A stretch of 64,000 bases of DNA from the NCBI RefSeq assembly GCF_018614585.1, contig NZ_JAGGOI010000016.1:141449-205448 (forward strand), in the 5' to 3' direction. Positions 16,047-24,894 of this stretch are shown piece after piece. Numbering within the stretch: the first letter of the stretch is position 1; every line of letters starts with the position of its first letter. Source of the DNA: Streptomyces sp. ISL-1. Lineage in GTDB: Bacteria > Actinomycetota > Actinomycetes > Streptomycetales > Streptomycetaceae. The notes under the pieces are model-generated. The model was given only the letters and a program-made list of their open reading frames with translations. It had not been told where the DNA came from and did no database searches. Made by a program: the position numbers and the translations under genes.

Positions 16047-16985
16047 CTAGGCGTCGCCCTCCCGCTCCGCGAGGAAGCGTTCGAAATCGCGGCCGATCTC
16101 GTCGGCGGACGGCAGGTCCACCGGCTCCGCGACCAGACTGCCCCTGGTCTCCGCGCCCGCCACCGCGTCGTACTGGTGCTCAAGGCCCCGCACCAGCGCC
16201 ACCAACTCCTCGTCGCCCTCGCCGATCTGCCGCTCGATCTCGGTCTGGGTGCGGTGCGCCTCCGTACGCAGCGTATGCGCGACGCCCGGGAGGACCAGGC
16301 CCGTCGCGGCCGTGATCGCCTCCAGGGCGCTCAGCGCGGCGTCGGGGTAGGAGGAGCGTGCGACATAGTGCGGCACATGGGCGGCGACGCCGAGGACGTC
16401 GTGGCCCGACTCCATCAGGCGGTACTCGAGAAGCGACTCCGCGCTGCCCGGCACCTGTGCCTCGTCGAAGGGGCTGCGGTGGCCCGGCATGAGGTCCGTG
16501 CGGTTGCCGTGCGGGGTGAGGCCGACGGGGCGGGTGTGCGGGACGCCCATCGGAATGCCGTGGAAGTTGACCGCGAGCCGCACTCCGAGCCGCTCGACGA
16601 TCTGCCGGACGGCGGCGGCGAAGCGTTCCCATTCGACGTCCGGTTCGGGGCCCGACAGCAGCAGGAACGGCGCGCCCGTGGCGTCCTGGACCAGCCGGAC
16701 ATCGAGCGTCGGGGTCTCGTAGGCGCTCCAGCGGTCGCGCCGGAAGGTCAGCAGCGGGCGGCGGGCGCGGTAGTCGACCAGCCGGTCGTGATCGAAGCGC
16801 GCCACGACCTGATGGGGCAGCGTGTCCAGCAGGTTGTCGACGATCTGCTCGCCGGTCTCACCCGCGTCCATGTATCCCTCGAAGTGGTACAGCATGACCA
16901 GGCCGGCCGATTCCTGCGCGAGCGCCATGTCGACGACGGCGAGGCCCTTCGGCTCCCATTCGTACAAACCCTGCGGATCCAGCAC
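16047..16985 (-). CDS. PAC2 family protein
   Basis: About 312 residues from GTG 16985, with GGAGGAG upstream. It contains the PAC2 pattern: VMLYHFEGYMDAGETGEQIV near the N-terminus, LLLSGPEPDVEWERFAAAVR, and NFHGIPMGVPHTRPVGLTPHG, with a helical C-terminus (ERQIGEGDEELVALVRGLEH). PAC2 proteins are named for a proteasome assembly chaperone; in actinobacteria the role is unproven, although these species have a 20S proteasome. It is the first gene of the PAC2-coaE-TPR set. Confidence 0.88.
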   Translation of the reverse strand: MLDPQGLYEWEPKGLAVVDMALAQESAGLVMLYHFEGYMDAGETGEQIVDNLLDTLPHQVVARFDHDRLVDYRARRPLLTFRRDRWSAYETPTLDVRLVQDATGAPFLLLSGPEPDVEWERFAAAVRQIVERLGVRLAVNFHGIPMGVPHTRPVGLTPHGNRTDLMPGHRSPFDEAQVPGSAESLLEYRLMESGHDVLGVAAHVPHYVARSSYPDAALSALEAITAATGLVLPGVAHTLRTEAHRTQTEIERQIGEGDEELVALVRGLEHQYDAVAGAETRGSLVAEPVDLPSADEIGRDFERFLAEREGDA

Positions 16986-17212
16986 GATTACCGCTCCTCC
17001 TCGTGTTCGTACAGAAGAACGCCTGGTGACGCACCGGCATTCCCGCCTCACGCCGTGAACACATCGAAGGGAAGGCCCAGTTCACGACGGCCGGTTGAAA
17101 CGAGAGCTGGTCCAGACCTTGACGTGCCTAATGCCCCTCCCTACCGTCACGAGACAGTTCGAAGTTCAGAAACACATCCTTCGTTTGTATACGCGAACGG
17201 GAAGGCACCCCC

Positions 17213-18172
17213 ATGCGCACCCGAAAGCTGCTCCCCGCCCTGCTGGCCGGGGCGCTCGCAACCGGCGGCCTGTCCTTACTGGCCACACCCGCGGACGCCG
17301 CCACAGTCATCGATGTGACCACCACCGCCCAGCTGAAGTCCGCGCTGTCCGCCGCACGTCCCGGCGACACGATCCAGCTCGCCGACGGCACGTACACCGG
17401 AAACTTCAAGACCACCACCGCCGGCACCTCCGGCGCCCGCATCACCCTGACCGGCTCCTCGAAGGCGGTCCTCAAGGCCGGCGGCGGCTACGGTCTCCAT
17501 CTCAACGGCGCCTCGTACTGGACCGTCAAGGGGATCACCGTCACCGGCGGCCAGAAGGGGATCATGACCGACTCGGCCGACGGCGTCGTGATCGACTCGG
17601 TGACCGTGCGCGGCCTGGACATGGAGGGCGTCCACTTCCGCAAGTCCAGCCGCAACGGCGTGATCAAGAACTCGCGGATCTACGACACCGGCAACAACGG
17701 CAGCGGCATGGGCGAGGGCGTCTACGTCGGCTCCGCGAACACGCTGTCCGACAAGAGCGACAACGTACAGATCCTGAACAACACCATCGGCCCGGACGTC
17801 GGCGGCGAGGCCGTCGACATCAAGGAAGGCACCACGGGCGCGAAGATCATCGGGAATGCCTTCGACGGCCGCGGCCTGACCGGTGCCAACTTCGACGACT
17901 CATGGATCGACGTGAAGGGCAACAAGACCCTCGTCGAGAACAACACCGGCAAGAACACCACCAACAACGGCTACGAGACCCACACCCAGCAGAGCGGCTG
18001 GGGCTGCGGCACCGTCTTCCGCGGAAACACGTCCGATCTGCGCGGAGCCTCCGGCCCCAGGCAACTCGCCATCAGTGTCACCAACTACAGCTCCAGCTGC
18101 CCGACGACGGTCTACGCCGGCAACACCGTCACCGGCGGCAAGGGCCTGACGAACATCCCCGTCACGCCATAA
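17213..18172 (+). CDS. Secreted right-handed parallel beta-helix protein (polysaccharide lyase-like), TTA-containing
   Basis: 319 residues: Sec signal peptide (1-29, ending TPADA), then repeated beta-helix coils with GDTIQLADGTYTGNFK, GSSKAVLKAGGGYGLHLNGA, DGVVIDSVTVRGLDMEGVHF and NVQILNNTIGPDVGGEAVDI. The first coil resembles chondroitinase-B/alginate-lyase-like proteins of family PL6 type; a pair of cysteines (CGTVF and SSCP) probably forms a disulfide. An extracellular carbohydrate is the likely substrate. Codon 22 (17276-17278) in the signal peptide is TTA, read only by the bldA tRNA, so expression should be limited to development. It ends in a bidirectional terminator shared with rpsA. 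Confidence 0.85.
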   Translation: MRTRKLLPALLAGALATGGLSLLATPADAATVIDVTTTAQLKSALSAARPGDTIQLADGTYTGNFKTTTAGTSGARITLTGSSKAVLKAGGGYGLHLNGASYWTVKGITVTGGQKGIMTDSADGVVIDSVTVRGLDMEGVHFRKSSRNGVIKNSRIYDTGNNGSGMGEGVYVGSANTLSDKSDNVQILNNTIGPDVGGEAVDIKEGTTGAKIIGNAFDGRGLTGANFDDSWIDVKGNKTLVENNTGKNTTNNGYETHTQQSGWGCGTVFRGNTSDLRGASGPRQLAISVTNYSSSCPTTVYAGNTVTGGKGLTNIPVTP

Positions 18173-18176
18173 CGCG

Positions 18177-18213
18177 GTAAGGCCCGCTCCCAAGGGGAGC
18201 GGGCCTTACTTTC
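18177..18213. terminator. Bidirectional terminator between beta-helix gene and rpsA
   Basis: Perfect 15-bp stem: GTAAGGCCCGCTCCC (18177-18191), loop AAG, GGGAGCGGGCCTTAC (18195-18209), followed by TTTC on the plus strand. It lies five bases after the beta-helix stop and 28 bases after the rpsA stop. Confidence 0.85.
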
Positions 18214-18240
18214 AGCTATTCACCAGCTGGGGTCAGAGCG

Positions 18241-19749
18241 TCAGCTCTGGCCGCCGGCCAGCTTCTCGCGCAGGGCAGCCAGGGCCTCGTCCGACGCCAG
18301 GGCGCCGGAGTTGTCGTCCGACTCCGAGGAGTACGAACCACCCGAGACACCAGCACCGGCACCCGCACCCGCGGCGGGGGCGGCAGCACCCTCGGCCGCA
18401 GCGGCCTCGTCGGCCTCGCGGGACTTGATGACCTGGGCCTGGTGCTGCTCGAAGCGCTGCTGCGCCTCGGCGTACTGGGTCTCCCACACCTCACGCTGGG
18501 CCTCGAAGCCCTCGAGCCAGTCGTTGGTCTCCGGGTCGAAGCCCTCGGGGTAGATGTAGTTCCCCTGGTCGTCGTAGGACGCGGCCATGCCGTACAGCGT
18601 CGGGTCGAACTCGACCGAGGCCGGGTCGCCACCGAAGGCCTCGTTGGCCTGCTTCAGCGAGAGGCTGATGCGGCGGCGCTCGAGGTCGATGTCGATGACC
18701 TTGACGAAGATCTCGTCGTTGACCTGGACGACCTGCTCCGGGATCTCCACGTGGCGCTCGGCCAGCTCGGAGATGTGGACCAGACCCTCGATGCCCTCGT
18801 CGACGCGCACGAACGCACCGAACGGAACGAGCTTGGTGACCTTACCCGGGACGACCTGACCGATCTGGTGGGTCCGGGCGAACTGCTGCCACGGGTCTTC
18901 CTGCGTCGCCTTGAGCGACAGGGAGACGCGCTCGCGGTCCATGTCGACGTCGAGAACCTCGACGGTGACTTCCTGGCCGACCTCGACAACCTCGGAGGGG
19001 TGGTCGATGTGCTTCCAGGAGAGCTCGGAGACGTGGACGAGACCGTCGACGCCACCCAGGTCCACGAAGGCACCGAAGTTGACGATCGAGGAGACGACGC
19101 CGGAGCGGACCTGACCCTTCTGCAGGGTGGTGAGGAACGTCTGGCGAACCTCGGACTGGGTCTGCTCGAGCCAGGCGCGGCGGGACAGGACCACGTTGTT
19201 GCGGTTCTTGTCCAGCTCGATGATCTTCGCCTCGAGCTCCTTGCCCACGTAGGGCTGGAGGTCGCGGACACGGCGCATCTCGACGAGAGAAGCCGGCAGG
19301 AAGCCACGGAGGCCGATGTCGAGGATGAGACCACCCTTGACCACCTCGATGACGGTGCCGGTGACGATGCCGTCCTCTTCCTTGATCTTCTCGATGGTGC
19401 CCCAGGCGCGTTCGTACTGGGCACGCTTCTTCGAGAGGATCAGGCGGCCTTCCTTGTCCTCCTTCTGGAGAACAAGGGCCTCGATCTCGTCGCCGACCTT
19501 GACGACCTCGTTCGGGTCGACGTCGTGCTTGATCGAGAGCTCGCGGCTCGGGATGACACCTTCGGTCTTGTAACCGATGTCGAGCAGGACCTCGTCCCGG
19601 TCGACCTTAACGATGACGCCATCCACGATGTCGCCGTCGTTGAAGTATTTGATCGTCTCGTCGATCGCGGCGAGGAAGGCTTCCTCGTTACCGATGTCGT
19701 TGACCGCTACCTGCGGAGTGGTGGCGGTGGTCTCGGTGCTGCTCGTCAT
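18241..19749 (-). CDS. rpsA: 30S ribosomal protein S1
   Basis: Binds mRNA on the 30S subunit and supports initiation. 502 residues, the usual actinobacterial length, with four S1/OB domains (about 37-105, 125-190, 208-276 and 293-362), each with the GxVxxIxxFGAFVDLGGVDG-like core, and an acidic Ala/Gly-rich tail. Actinobacterial S1 has four domains instead of the six of E. coli. A strong vegetative promoter lies about 200 bp upstream, leaving a leader of roughly 190 nt. Codon choice is extremely biased to preferred codons, as expected for a ribosomal protein. Confidence 0.98.
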   Translation of the reverse strand: MTSSTETTATTPQVAVNDIGNEEAFLAAIDETIKYFNDGDIVDGVIVKVDRDEVLLDIGYKTEGVIPSRELSIKHDVDPNEVVKVGDEIEALVLQKEDKEGRLILSKKRAQYERAWGTIEKIKEEDGIVTGTVIEVVKGGLILDIGLRGFLPASLVEMRRVRDLQPYVGKELEAKIIELDKNRNNVVLSRRAWLEQTQSEVRQTFLTTLQKGQVRSGVVSSIVNFGAFVDLGGVDGLVHVSELSWKHIDHPSEVVEVGQEVTVEVLDVDMDRERVSLSLKATQEDPWQQFARTHQIGQVVPGKVTKLVPFGAFVRVDEGIEGLVHISELAERHVEIPEQVVQVNDEIFVKVIDIDLERRRISLSLKQANEAFGGDPASVEFDPTLYGMAASYDDQGNYIYPEGFDPETNDWLEGFEAQREVWETQYAEAQQRFEQHQAQVIKSREADEAAAAEGAAAPAAGAGAGAGVSGGSYSSESDDNSGALASDEALAALREKLAGGQS

Positions 19750-19945
19750 GTGGGAAAGGGCTCCGGTACGGACAGTGAGTCGTAGGTACTGCTACGCCGA
19801 GAGCCCTTATCGCAGCTGCAGAAGCCGGACAGCCCAGGAAGCGCCGTCCAGAATAAGGAGGCGCCTCGTGAACCGAGGGGACATGCATACAGTTGCGAGC
19901 GCGGCCTGCTCGGTCTGAGGCGCGCAAGCCCGCAGCGCAACTTGT

Positions 19946-19974
19946 AGCATACGGGGGCAGCCGGACAGGGTCAA
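19946..19974 (-). promoter_or_regulatory. rpsA promoter (vegetative sigma type) with long 5' leader
   Basis: On the minus strand TTGACC (19974-19969) and TATGCT (19951-19946) are separated by exactly 17 bp, a near-consensus HrdB promoter. Transcription would start near 19939, so the mRNA has about 190 nt before the ATG at 19749. That leader (19750-19939) holds several GC-rich inverted repeats and could serve autoregulation by S1, which is inference. The rest of the gap to 20085 shows no gene. Confidence 0.75.
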
Positions 19975-20085
19975 TGCGCGAAGGCGCACACCCGGGGCGG
20001 AACGCCCCATACCCGGCACAACTAATGTTTGCCCAGGCCACAATGGCCGCCGCATTGGTCGCGCTGAACGCAAACTACAACGACG

Positions 20086-20895
20086 GTGACGATGTTCCAA
20101 GATTATGAACCGGAAGCGACCCGCCGTAACGCCGGTGACGCGGAGAGCAGCCGCGCCAGCCGCGGCTGGTGGGAGCGGAACGCCGACGAGTACCAGACCG
20201 AACACGGTGCGTTCCTGGGCGACGACCGCTTCGTGTGGGGGCCGGAAGGGCTCGACGAGGCGGAAGCCGGACTGCTGGGTCCGGCCGGTTCGCTGAAGGG
20301 GCTGGACGTCCTGGAGATCGGCGCGGGCGCCGCGCAGTGCTCGCGCTGGCTGGCCGCGCAGGGCGCGCGCCCCGTGGCCCTGGACCTCTCCCACCGGCAG
20401 CTCCAGCACGCCCTGCGGATCGGCGACGACGTCCCCCTGGTCGAGGCGGACGCGGGGGCACTGCCCTTCCTGGACGGCTCCTTCGACATCGCGTGCTCGG
20501 CGTACGGGGCGGTGCCGTTCGTCGCGGACCCGGTGAGGGTCTTCCGCGAGGTACGGCGTGCGCTGCGGCCGGGCGGGCGGTGGGTCTTCTCGGTCACCCA
20601 CCCGATCCGCTGGGCGTTTCCCGACGAGCCGGGCCCCGAGGGTCTTTCGGTGTCCGCCTCGTACTTCGACCGCACTCCCTATGTCGAGCAGGACGAGGCC
20701 GGCCGCGCGGTGTATGTCGAGCACCACCGGACGATCGGCGACCGCGTGCGGGACGTGGTGGCCGGGGGCTTTCGGCTGGTCGATCTCGTCGAGCCCGAGT
20801 GGCCCGACTGGAACAGCCAGGAGTGGGGCGGCTGGTCCCCGCTGCGCGGGAATCTGATCCCGGGCACGGCGATCTTCGTCTGCGAGCGCGACTGA
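20086..20895 (+). CDS. Class I SAM-dependent methyltransferase
   Basis: 269 residues from GTG 20086 (ATG 20092 is an alternative). After SSRASRGWWERNADEYQTEH comes the SAM-binding core: LDVLEIGAGAAQCSRWLAAQ (motif I), VALDLSHRQLQHAL (acidic ribose contact), LPFLDGSFDIACSAYGAVPF (motif II), and FREVRRALRPGGRWVFSV. The fold is that of Methyltransf_11 enzymes related to UbiE; the C-terminal half, with HPIRWAFPDEPG and WPDWNSQEWGGWSPLRG, is specific to an actinobacterial family of unknown acceptor. It is divergent from rpsA and precedes hrpB by 44 bp. Confidence 0.93.
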   Translation: MTMFQDYEPEATRRNAGDAESSRASRGWWERNADEYQTEHGAFLGDDRFVWGPEGLDEAEAGLLGPAGSLKGLDVLEIGAGAAQCSRWLAAQGARPVALDLSHRQLQHALRIGDDVPLVEADAGALPFLDGSFDIACSAYGAVPFVADPVRVFREVRRALRPGGRWVFSVTHPIRWAFPDEPGPEGLSVSASYFDRTPYVEQDEAGRAVYVEHHRTIGDRVRDVVAGGFRLVDLVEPEWPDWNSQEWGGWSPLRGNLIPGTAIFVCERD

Positions 20896-20939
20896 GCCCA
20901 CGGCGGCTCGTGAGACCGGCGGCTTGCGAGACTGGGGCG

Positions 20940-23528
20940 GTGATCCGCGACGACGCCCCCGGCAGCCTGCCCGTACGCTCCGCCCTGCCCGCCCTCGAGC
21001 GGGCGCTCGAGGAGCACGGGTGCGCCGTACTGTGCGCGCCGCCCGGGACTGGCAAGACCACCCTCGTGCCGCTGGCCCTCGCCGAGCGCGGCGCACGCGT
21101 CGTGGTCGCCGAGCCGCGGCGGATCGCGGCGCGGGCCGCGGCCAGGCGGATGGCGTGGCTACTGGGCGAGAAGGTCGGCGGGAAGGTCGGCTTCACCGTG
21201 CGGGGGGAGCGCGTGGTGGGGCGCGGGACCGTGGTGGAGGTGGTGACCACCGGTGTGCTGCTGCAGCGGCTGCAGCGCGACCAGGAGTTGCCCGGGGTCG
21301 ATGTGGTGATCCTCGACGAGTGTCATGAGCGGCATCTGGACGCGGACACGGTGGCCGCGTTTTTGCTGGATGTACGGGCCGCGCTCCGCCCCGAGCTGCG
21401 GTTGGTCGCGGCTTCGGCGACCACGGACGCGCAGGGCTGGGCGCGGCTGCTCGGCGATGCGCCGGTGGTTGAGGCGCAGGGCGCTGCGCATTCGGTGGAG
21501 GTGGTGTGGGCCCCTCCCGCGCGCCCGGTGCGGCCGCCGCACGGGATGCGGGTCGATCCCGCGCTGCTGACCCATGTGGCCGCTGTGGTGCGCCGGGCGC
21601 TCGCCGAGCGCACGGGCGATGTGCTGTGTTTTCTGCCGGGGGTCGGTGAAATCGCCCGGGTGGCGGGCCAGTTGGGGGATGTGGGGGCACAGGTGCTCCA
21701 GGTCCACGGGCGCGCGCCCGCTGCGGTGCAGGACGCGGTGCTGTCCGGCGGTTCCGGGCGCCGCGTCGTGCTCGCTACGTCGGTGGCCGAGTCGTCGCTG
21801 ACCGTGCCGGGCGTACGGGTCGTGGTGGACGCGGGTCTCGCACGCGAGCCACGCACCGATCACGCGCGAGGTCTGAGCGCGCTGACCACGGTGCGAGCCT
21901 CACAGGCGGCGGCGCGGCAGCGGGCGGGACGAGCCGGCCGAGAGGCTCCCGGCGCGGTGTACCGCTGCTGGTCCGAGGCGGAGGACGCCAGGCTGGTGCG
22001 GTTCCCGTCGCCCGAGATCAAGGTCGCCGACCTGACGGCGTTCGCCCTGCAGGCGGCGTGCTGGGGCGACCCGGCGGCCTCGTCTCTCGCACTGCTCGAC
22101 CCGCCCCCGGCCGGTGCGCTGGCCGCTGCACGCTCGGTGCTGTCGGCAATCGGCGCGGTGGACGCGGCCGGGCGGGCGACCGAACGGGGCGTACGCATGG
22201 CGCGGTTGGGCCTGCATCCCCGGCTGGCGCGGGCGCTCCTGGACGGCGCGCACGAGGTGGGCGCGCGCCGGGCCGCCGAGGTGGTGGCCCTGCTCAGCGA
22301 GGAGCCGCCGCGGGAGTACGGGGACGACCTGGCCGCGGCCTGGCGGACGGCCCGCCGGGGCGGCGACGCGTACGCAACGCGCTGGCGCCAGGAGGCACGG
22401 CGGCTGGCGACCGGAGCGGACGGGCCGGAGATCCTGATGGCGCCGCCCGGGCCGGCACTTCCGGCCTCGCCGGCGTTCGACGCGCGGGGTCCGGGGCGCA
22501 GCCCCGGTACGGGAAAGGGCGGGGTGGGGGAAATTCACCTCTCCGACGACGCCGCCGCCGGGATCGTCACCGCCCTCGCCTTCCCCGAGCGCGTGGCGCG
22601 GGCCCGAGGCGAGGGGACCTGTCTGATGGTGTCCGGGACCGGGGGCGAGCTTGTCGCCGGATCGGCGCTGCGCAGCGCCCCCTGGCTGGCCGTCGCCGTC
22701 GCGGACCGGCCCGCGCACGCCGCCTCCGCGCGGGTGCGGCTGGCCGCCGTCGTCGACGAGGAGAGCGCCCGCAGCGCCGCAGCGCATCTGCTCGTCACCG
22801 GCCAGGAGGTCCACTGGGAGAACGGCGATGTCGTCGCACGGGAAGTGGAGCGCCTGGGGGCCGTGGAACTGTCCGTGCGCGCCCTCAAGGACCCGGATCC
22901 CGCTCTCGTACGCGAAGCTCTGGTGGACGGGCTGCGGCGCGAGGGGCTCGGGCTGCTGCGCTGGACACGCGAGTCGAAGGGCCTGCGGGAGCGGCTCGCC
23001 TTCCTTCACCGGGAACTGGGCGCGCCCTGGCCCGATGTGTCGGATGCCGCGCTGCTGGACCGTACCGACGAGTGGCTGGAGCCGGAGCTGTCCCGGGCCC
23101 GGCGGCGCGCCGATCTCGGGCGCATCCAGGCCGCGCAGGCGCTCCAGCGGCTGCTGCCCTGGGCGAGCGGGCACGCGGCCCGGCTCGACGAGCTGGCGCC
23201 GGAGCGGATCGAGGTGCCGAGCGGCTCGCGGGTCCGGGTGGAGTACGGCGGGGCGCAGCCCGTCCTTGCGGTGAAGCTCCAGGAGCTGTTCGGGCTGCGC
23301 GAGACGCCCACGGTCGCGGGCGTGCCGGTGCTGGTGCATCTGCTCTCGCCCGCCGGACGGCCCGCGGCCGTCACCGCCGACCTGGCGTCCTTCTGGAAGG
23401 AGGGGTACCGCTCCGTACGGGCGGAATTGCGCGGCCGTTATCCCAGGCACCCCTGGCCCGAGGACCCTTCGGCGGCTGAGCCGACCCGGCACACCAAGGC
23501 GCGCCACAGCCGGGAGACCGGCAGCTGA
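20940..23528 (+). CDS. hrpB: ATP-dependent RNA helicase HrpB
   Basis: About 862 residues. Start set at GTG 20940 (V-I-R-D-D) by likeness to family N-termini; GTG 20910 is possible. DEAH-box core: Walker A CAPPGTGKTTLVPLALA, DECHERHLD (DExH), SATTD, FLPGVGEIARVAGQL, ATSVAESSLTVPGVRVVVD, and QRAGRAGREAPGAVYR (motif VI). The HA2 region and the HrpB-specific C-terminal domain (LPWASGHAARLDELAPERIE...LQELFGLRETPTVAGVPVLV) are complete. HrpB proteins are presumed RNA helicases; the physiological role is unclear in bacteria. An insertion of low-complexity Gly/Pro sequence (PASPAFDARGPGRSPGTGKG) lies before the C-terminal domain. Confidence 0.95.
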   Translation: MIRDDAPGSLPVRSALPALERALEEHGCAVLCAPPGTGKTTLVPLALAERGARVVVAEPRRIAARAAARRMAWLLGEKVGGKVGFTVRGERVVGRGTVVEVVTTGVLLQRLQRDQELPGVDVVILDECHERHLDADTVAAFLLDVRAALRPELRLVAASATTDAQGWARLLGDAPVVEAQGAAHSVEVVWAPPARPVRPPHGMRVDPALLTHVAAVVRRALAERTGDVLCFLPGVGEIARVAGQLGDVGAQVLQVHGRAPAAVQDAVLSGGSGRRVVLATSVAESSLTVPGVRVVVDAGLAREPRTDHARGLSALTTVRASQAAARQRAGRAGREAPGAVYRCWSEAEDARLVRFPSPEIKVADLTAFALQAACWGDPAASSLALLDPPPAGALAAARSVLSAIGAVDAAGRATERGVRMARLGLHPRLARALLDGAHEVGARRAAEVVALLSEEPPREYGDDLAAAWRTARRGGDAYATRWRQEARRLATGADGPEILMAPPGPALPASPAFDARGPGRSPGTGKGGVGEIHLSDDAAAGIVTALAFPERVARARGEGTCLMVSGTGGELVAGSALRSAPWLAVAVADRPAHAASARVRLAAVVDEESARSAAAHLLVTGQEVHWENGDVVAREVERLGAVELSVRALKDPDPALVREALVDGLRREGLGLLRWTRESKGLRERLAFLHRELGAPWPDVSDAALLDRTDEWLEPELSRARRRADLGRIQAAQALQRLLPWASGHAARLDELAPERIEVPSGSRVRVEYGGAQPVLAVKLQELFGLRETPTVAGVPVLVHLLSPAGRPAAVTADLASFWKEGYRSVRAELRGRYPRHPWPEDPSAAEPTRHTKARHSRETGS

Positions 23529-23615
23529 TCCGACAGGTCGGGCAGCTGATCCGGCACGTCGGGCAGGGAGGGCTCGGGCGGGCAGGGCTCGGGCGGGGAA
23601 GGCTCAGGCGGGGAC
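23522..23615. repeat. Two short tandem repeats at the hrpB 3' end
   Basis: A 21-bp unit (23522-23542, 23543-23563; CAGCTGATCCGRCASGTCGGG) is followed by a 15-bp unit repeated three times (23571-23615; GGCTCGGGCGGGSAG and variants). Together they fill the gap between the convergent hrpB and PorA-like genes and extend into the stop codons of both. Confidence 0.6.
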
Positions 23616-24593
23616 GGTCTCGGGCTCTCGCTCGGCCGCGGGCGCCCGCGGCCTGCGGCTGCGTGCCTCCAGTACGAGCGCGAGCGCCAGCAGCAACCCG
23701 CCGAGTACGAAAAAGCCCCAGGGCAGGTACGAGGTCATCAGCAGCACCAACTGCCGCTGGGACTTGACCAGTTCGACGGTCGAGTCGATGTAGTCCGGCC
23801 GCATCTTCACATGCCCGGCGAACGCGGTGACCTTGTCGCGGCCGCCCAGCAGCGTGCCGCCGCGCAGCTCCTCCCGGTGGATCTCCTCCCCGTTGACGGG
23901 GGCGCCGGTGACCGGGTCCACCCAGAACATCCGCTTGGTGGTGTACCAGCGGGTGGTGCCGGTCTGCTTCTCCAGCGTGGTCGCGTCGATCCCCGGGATG
24001 GGCATCTTCTTCGGGTAGGGCACCTTGGTCCACGGGATGGTCTGCTCGAAGTAGTAGACGTCGAGCCCCCGGAATTTCCGCGTCCCCGCGTAGTGGATGG
24101 GCGCGGACGTGCGGGCCTGGGCGTCGAAGTACTGGTAGTCCCGCTTCTCGGTGAGGAACGGCCACTTGAACTCGATGCCCTCGCGCCGTACCGCGTCACC
24201 GTCGACCGTCTCGCCGGTGGCGTGAACGGGCGCCTGGCTGTGGGCGTCGAAAATGTAGCGCTCGGGGATCTGGGAGACCATCTTGCCGTCGGGGCCCTGG
24301 ACGTACGAGAGGGAGTCCCAGACGACGACGTCGCGGCCGGCGCTGCGCTCGATCTTCTCGGACTCCTCCACATTGCCCTTGAGCGTCTGCACGATGGTGA
24401 CCTTCTCGACCTCCTTCGCCGTGAGCGATCCGTAGTCGAGGAGGGTGGCGGGCTTCGCCTCCAGCACCATCTCCTGGTACTGGCCGGGCGGGATCTTCGC
24501 GAGCCGCGGGAATGCGTACCAGCGCAGCAGCGGGGAGAGCGCGGCGAAGAAGACGGCGAGGGCGACGAGTACGAGGCTCGCTCTGCGGCGCAT
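23604..24593 (-). CDS. DUF3068 / PorA family membrane-anchored protein
   Basis: 329 residues. One N-terminal membrane segment (5-24, SLVLVALAVFFAALSPLLRW), a large extracytoplasmic domain with WDSLSYVQGPDGKMVSQIPE, RYIFDAHSQAPVHATGE, FKWPFLTEKRDYQYFDAQAR and TRWYTTKRMFWVDPVTGAPV, and a second membrane segment near the end (about 286-308). This is the DUF3068 layout found across actinobacteria; some databases name the family after a corynebacterial porin, PorA, but a pore function here is unproven. It follows the SPW_0924 gene by 12 bp, probably as one operon. Confidence 0.85.
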   Translation of the reverse strand: MRRRASLVLVALAVFFAALSPLLRWYAFPRLAKIPPGQYQEMVLEAKPATLLDYGSLTAKEVEKVTIVQTLKGNVEESEKIERSAGRDVVVWDSLSYVQGPDGKMVSQIPERYIFDAHSQAPVHATGETVDGDAVRREGIEFKWPFLTEKRDYQYFDAQARTSAPIHYAGTRKFRGLDVYYFEQTIPWTKVPYPKKMPIPGIDATTLEKQTGTTRWYTTKRMFWVDPVTGAPVNGEEIHREELRGGTLLGGRDKVTAFAGHVKMRPDYIDSTVELVKSQRQLVLLMTSYLPWGFFVLGGLLLALALVLEARSRRPRAPAAEREPETVPA

Positions 24594-24605
24594 GGTCCGG
24601 CCCTC

Positions 24606-24743
24606 CTACTTCTTGGGGCCGGGGACGGTGGTCAGCAGCGGCTTGGGGGAGGTCTCGCCGGGCGGCGCGCCGATCGCCGAGATGGTGAGGACGAGGGCGA
24701 GGGCGGCAGCCAGCCCGATGGCGGCGGCGACGAGGGCGCGCAT
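24606..24743 (-). CDS. SPW_0924 family small membrane protein
   Basis: 45 residues: MRALVAAAIGLAAALALVLT, a single hydrophobic helix, then SAIGAPPGETSPKPLLTTVP and a GPKK tail. The SPKPLLTTVP end is the mark of a small Streptomyces family named after SPW_0924. Role unknown. It lies immediately upstream of, and on the same strand as, the PorA-like gene, so the two may act together in the envelope. Confidence 0.75.
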   Translation of the reverse strand: MRALVAAAIGLAAALALVLTISAIGAPPGETSPKPLLTTVPGPKK

Positions 24744-24894
24744 GCTCGGCCTCCCGGTGGCTCGGATCCGACGCGGATCTGATGCGGCGTCAGGGCGGAG
24801 GCACCGTAGCAATGGAGCCGCGAGATGAGAACACGTTGCACCGCCCCTGTGTCAGCCGGCGACACAGGGGCGGGTGCGGAGTGCTGCGAGGCGG

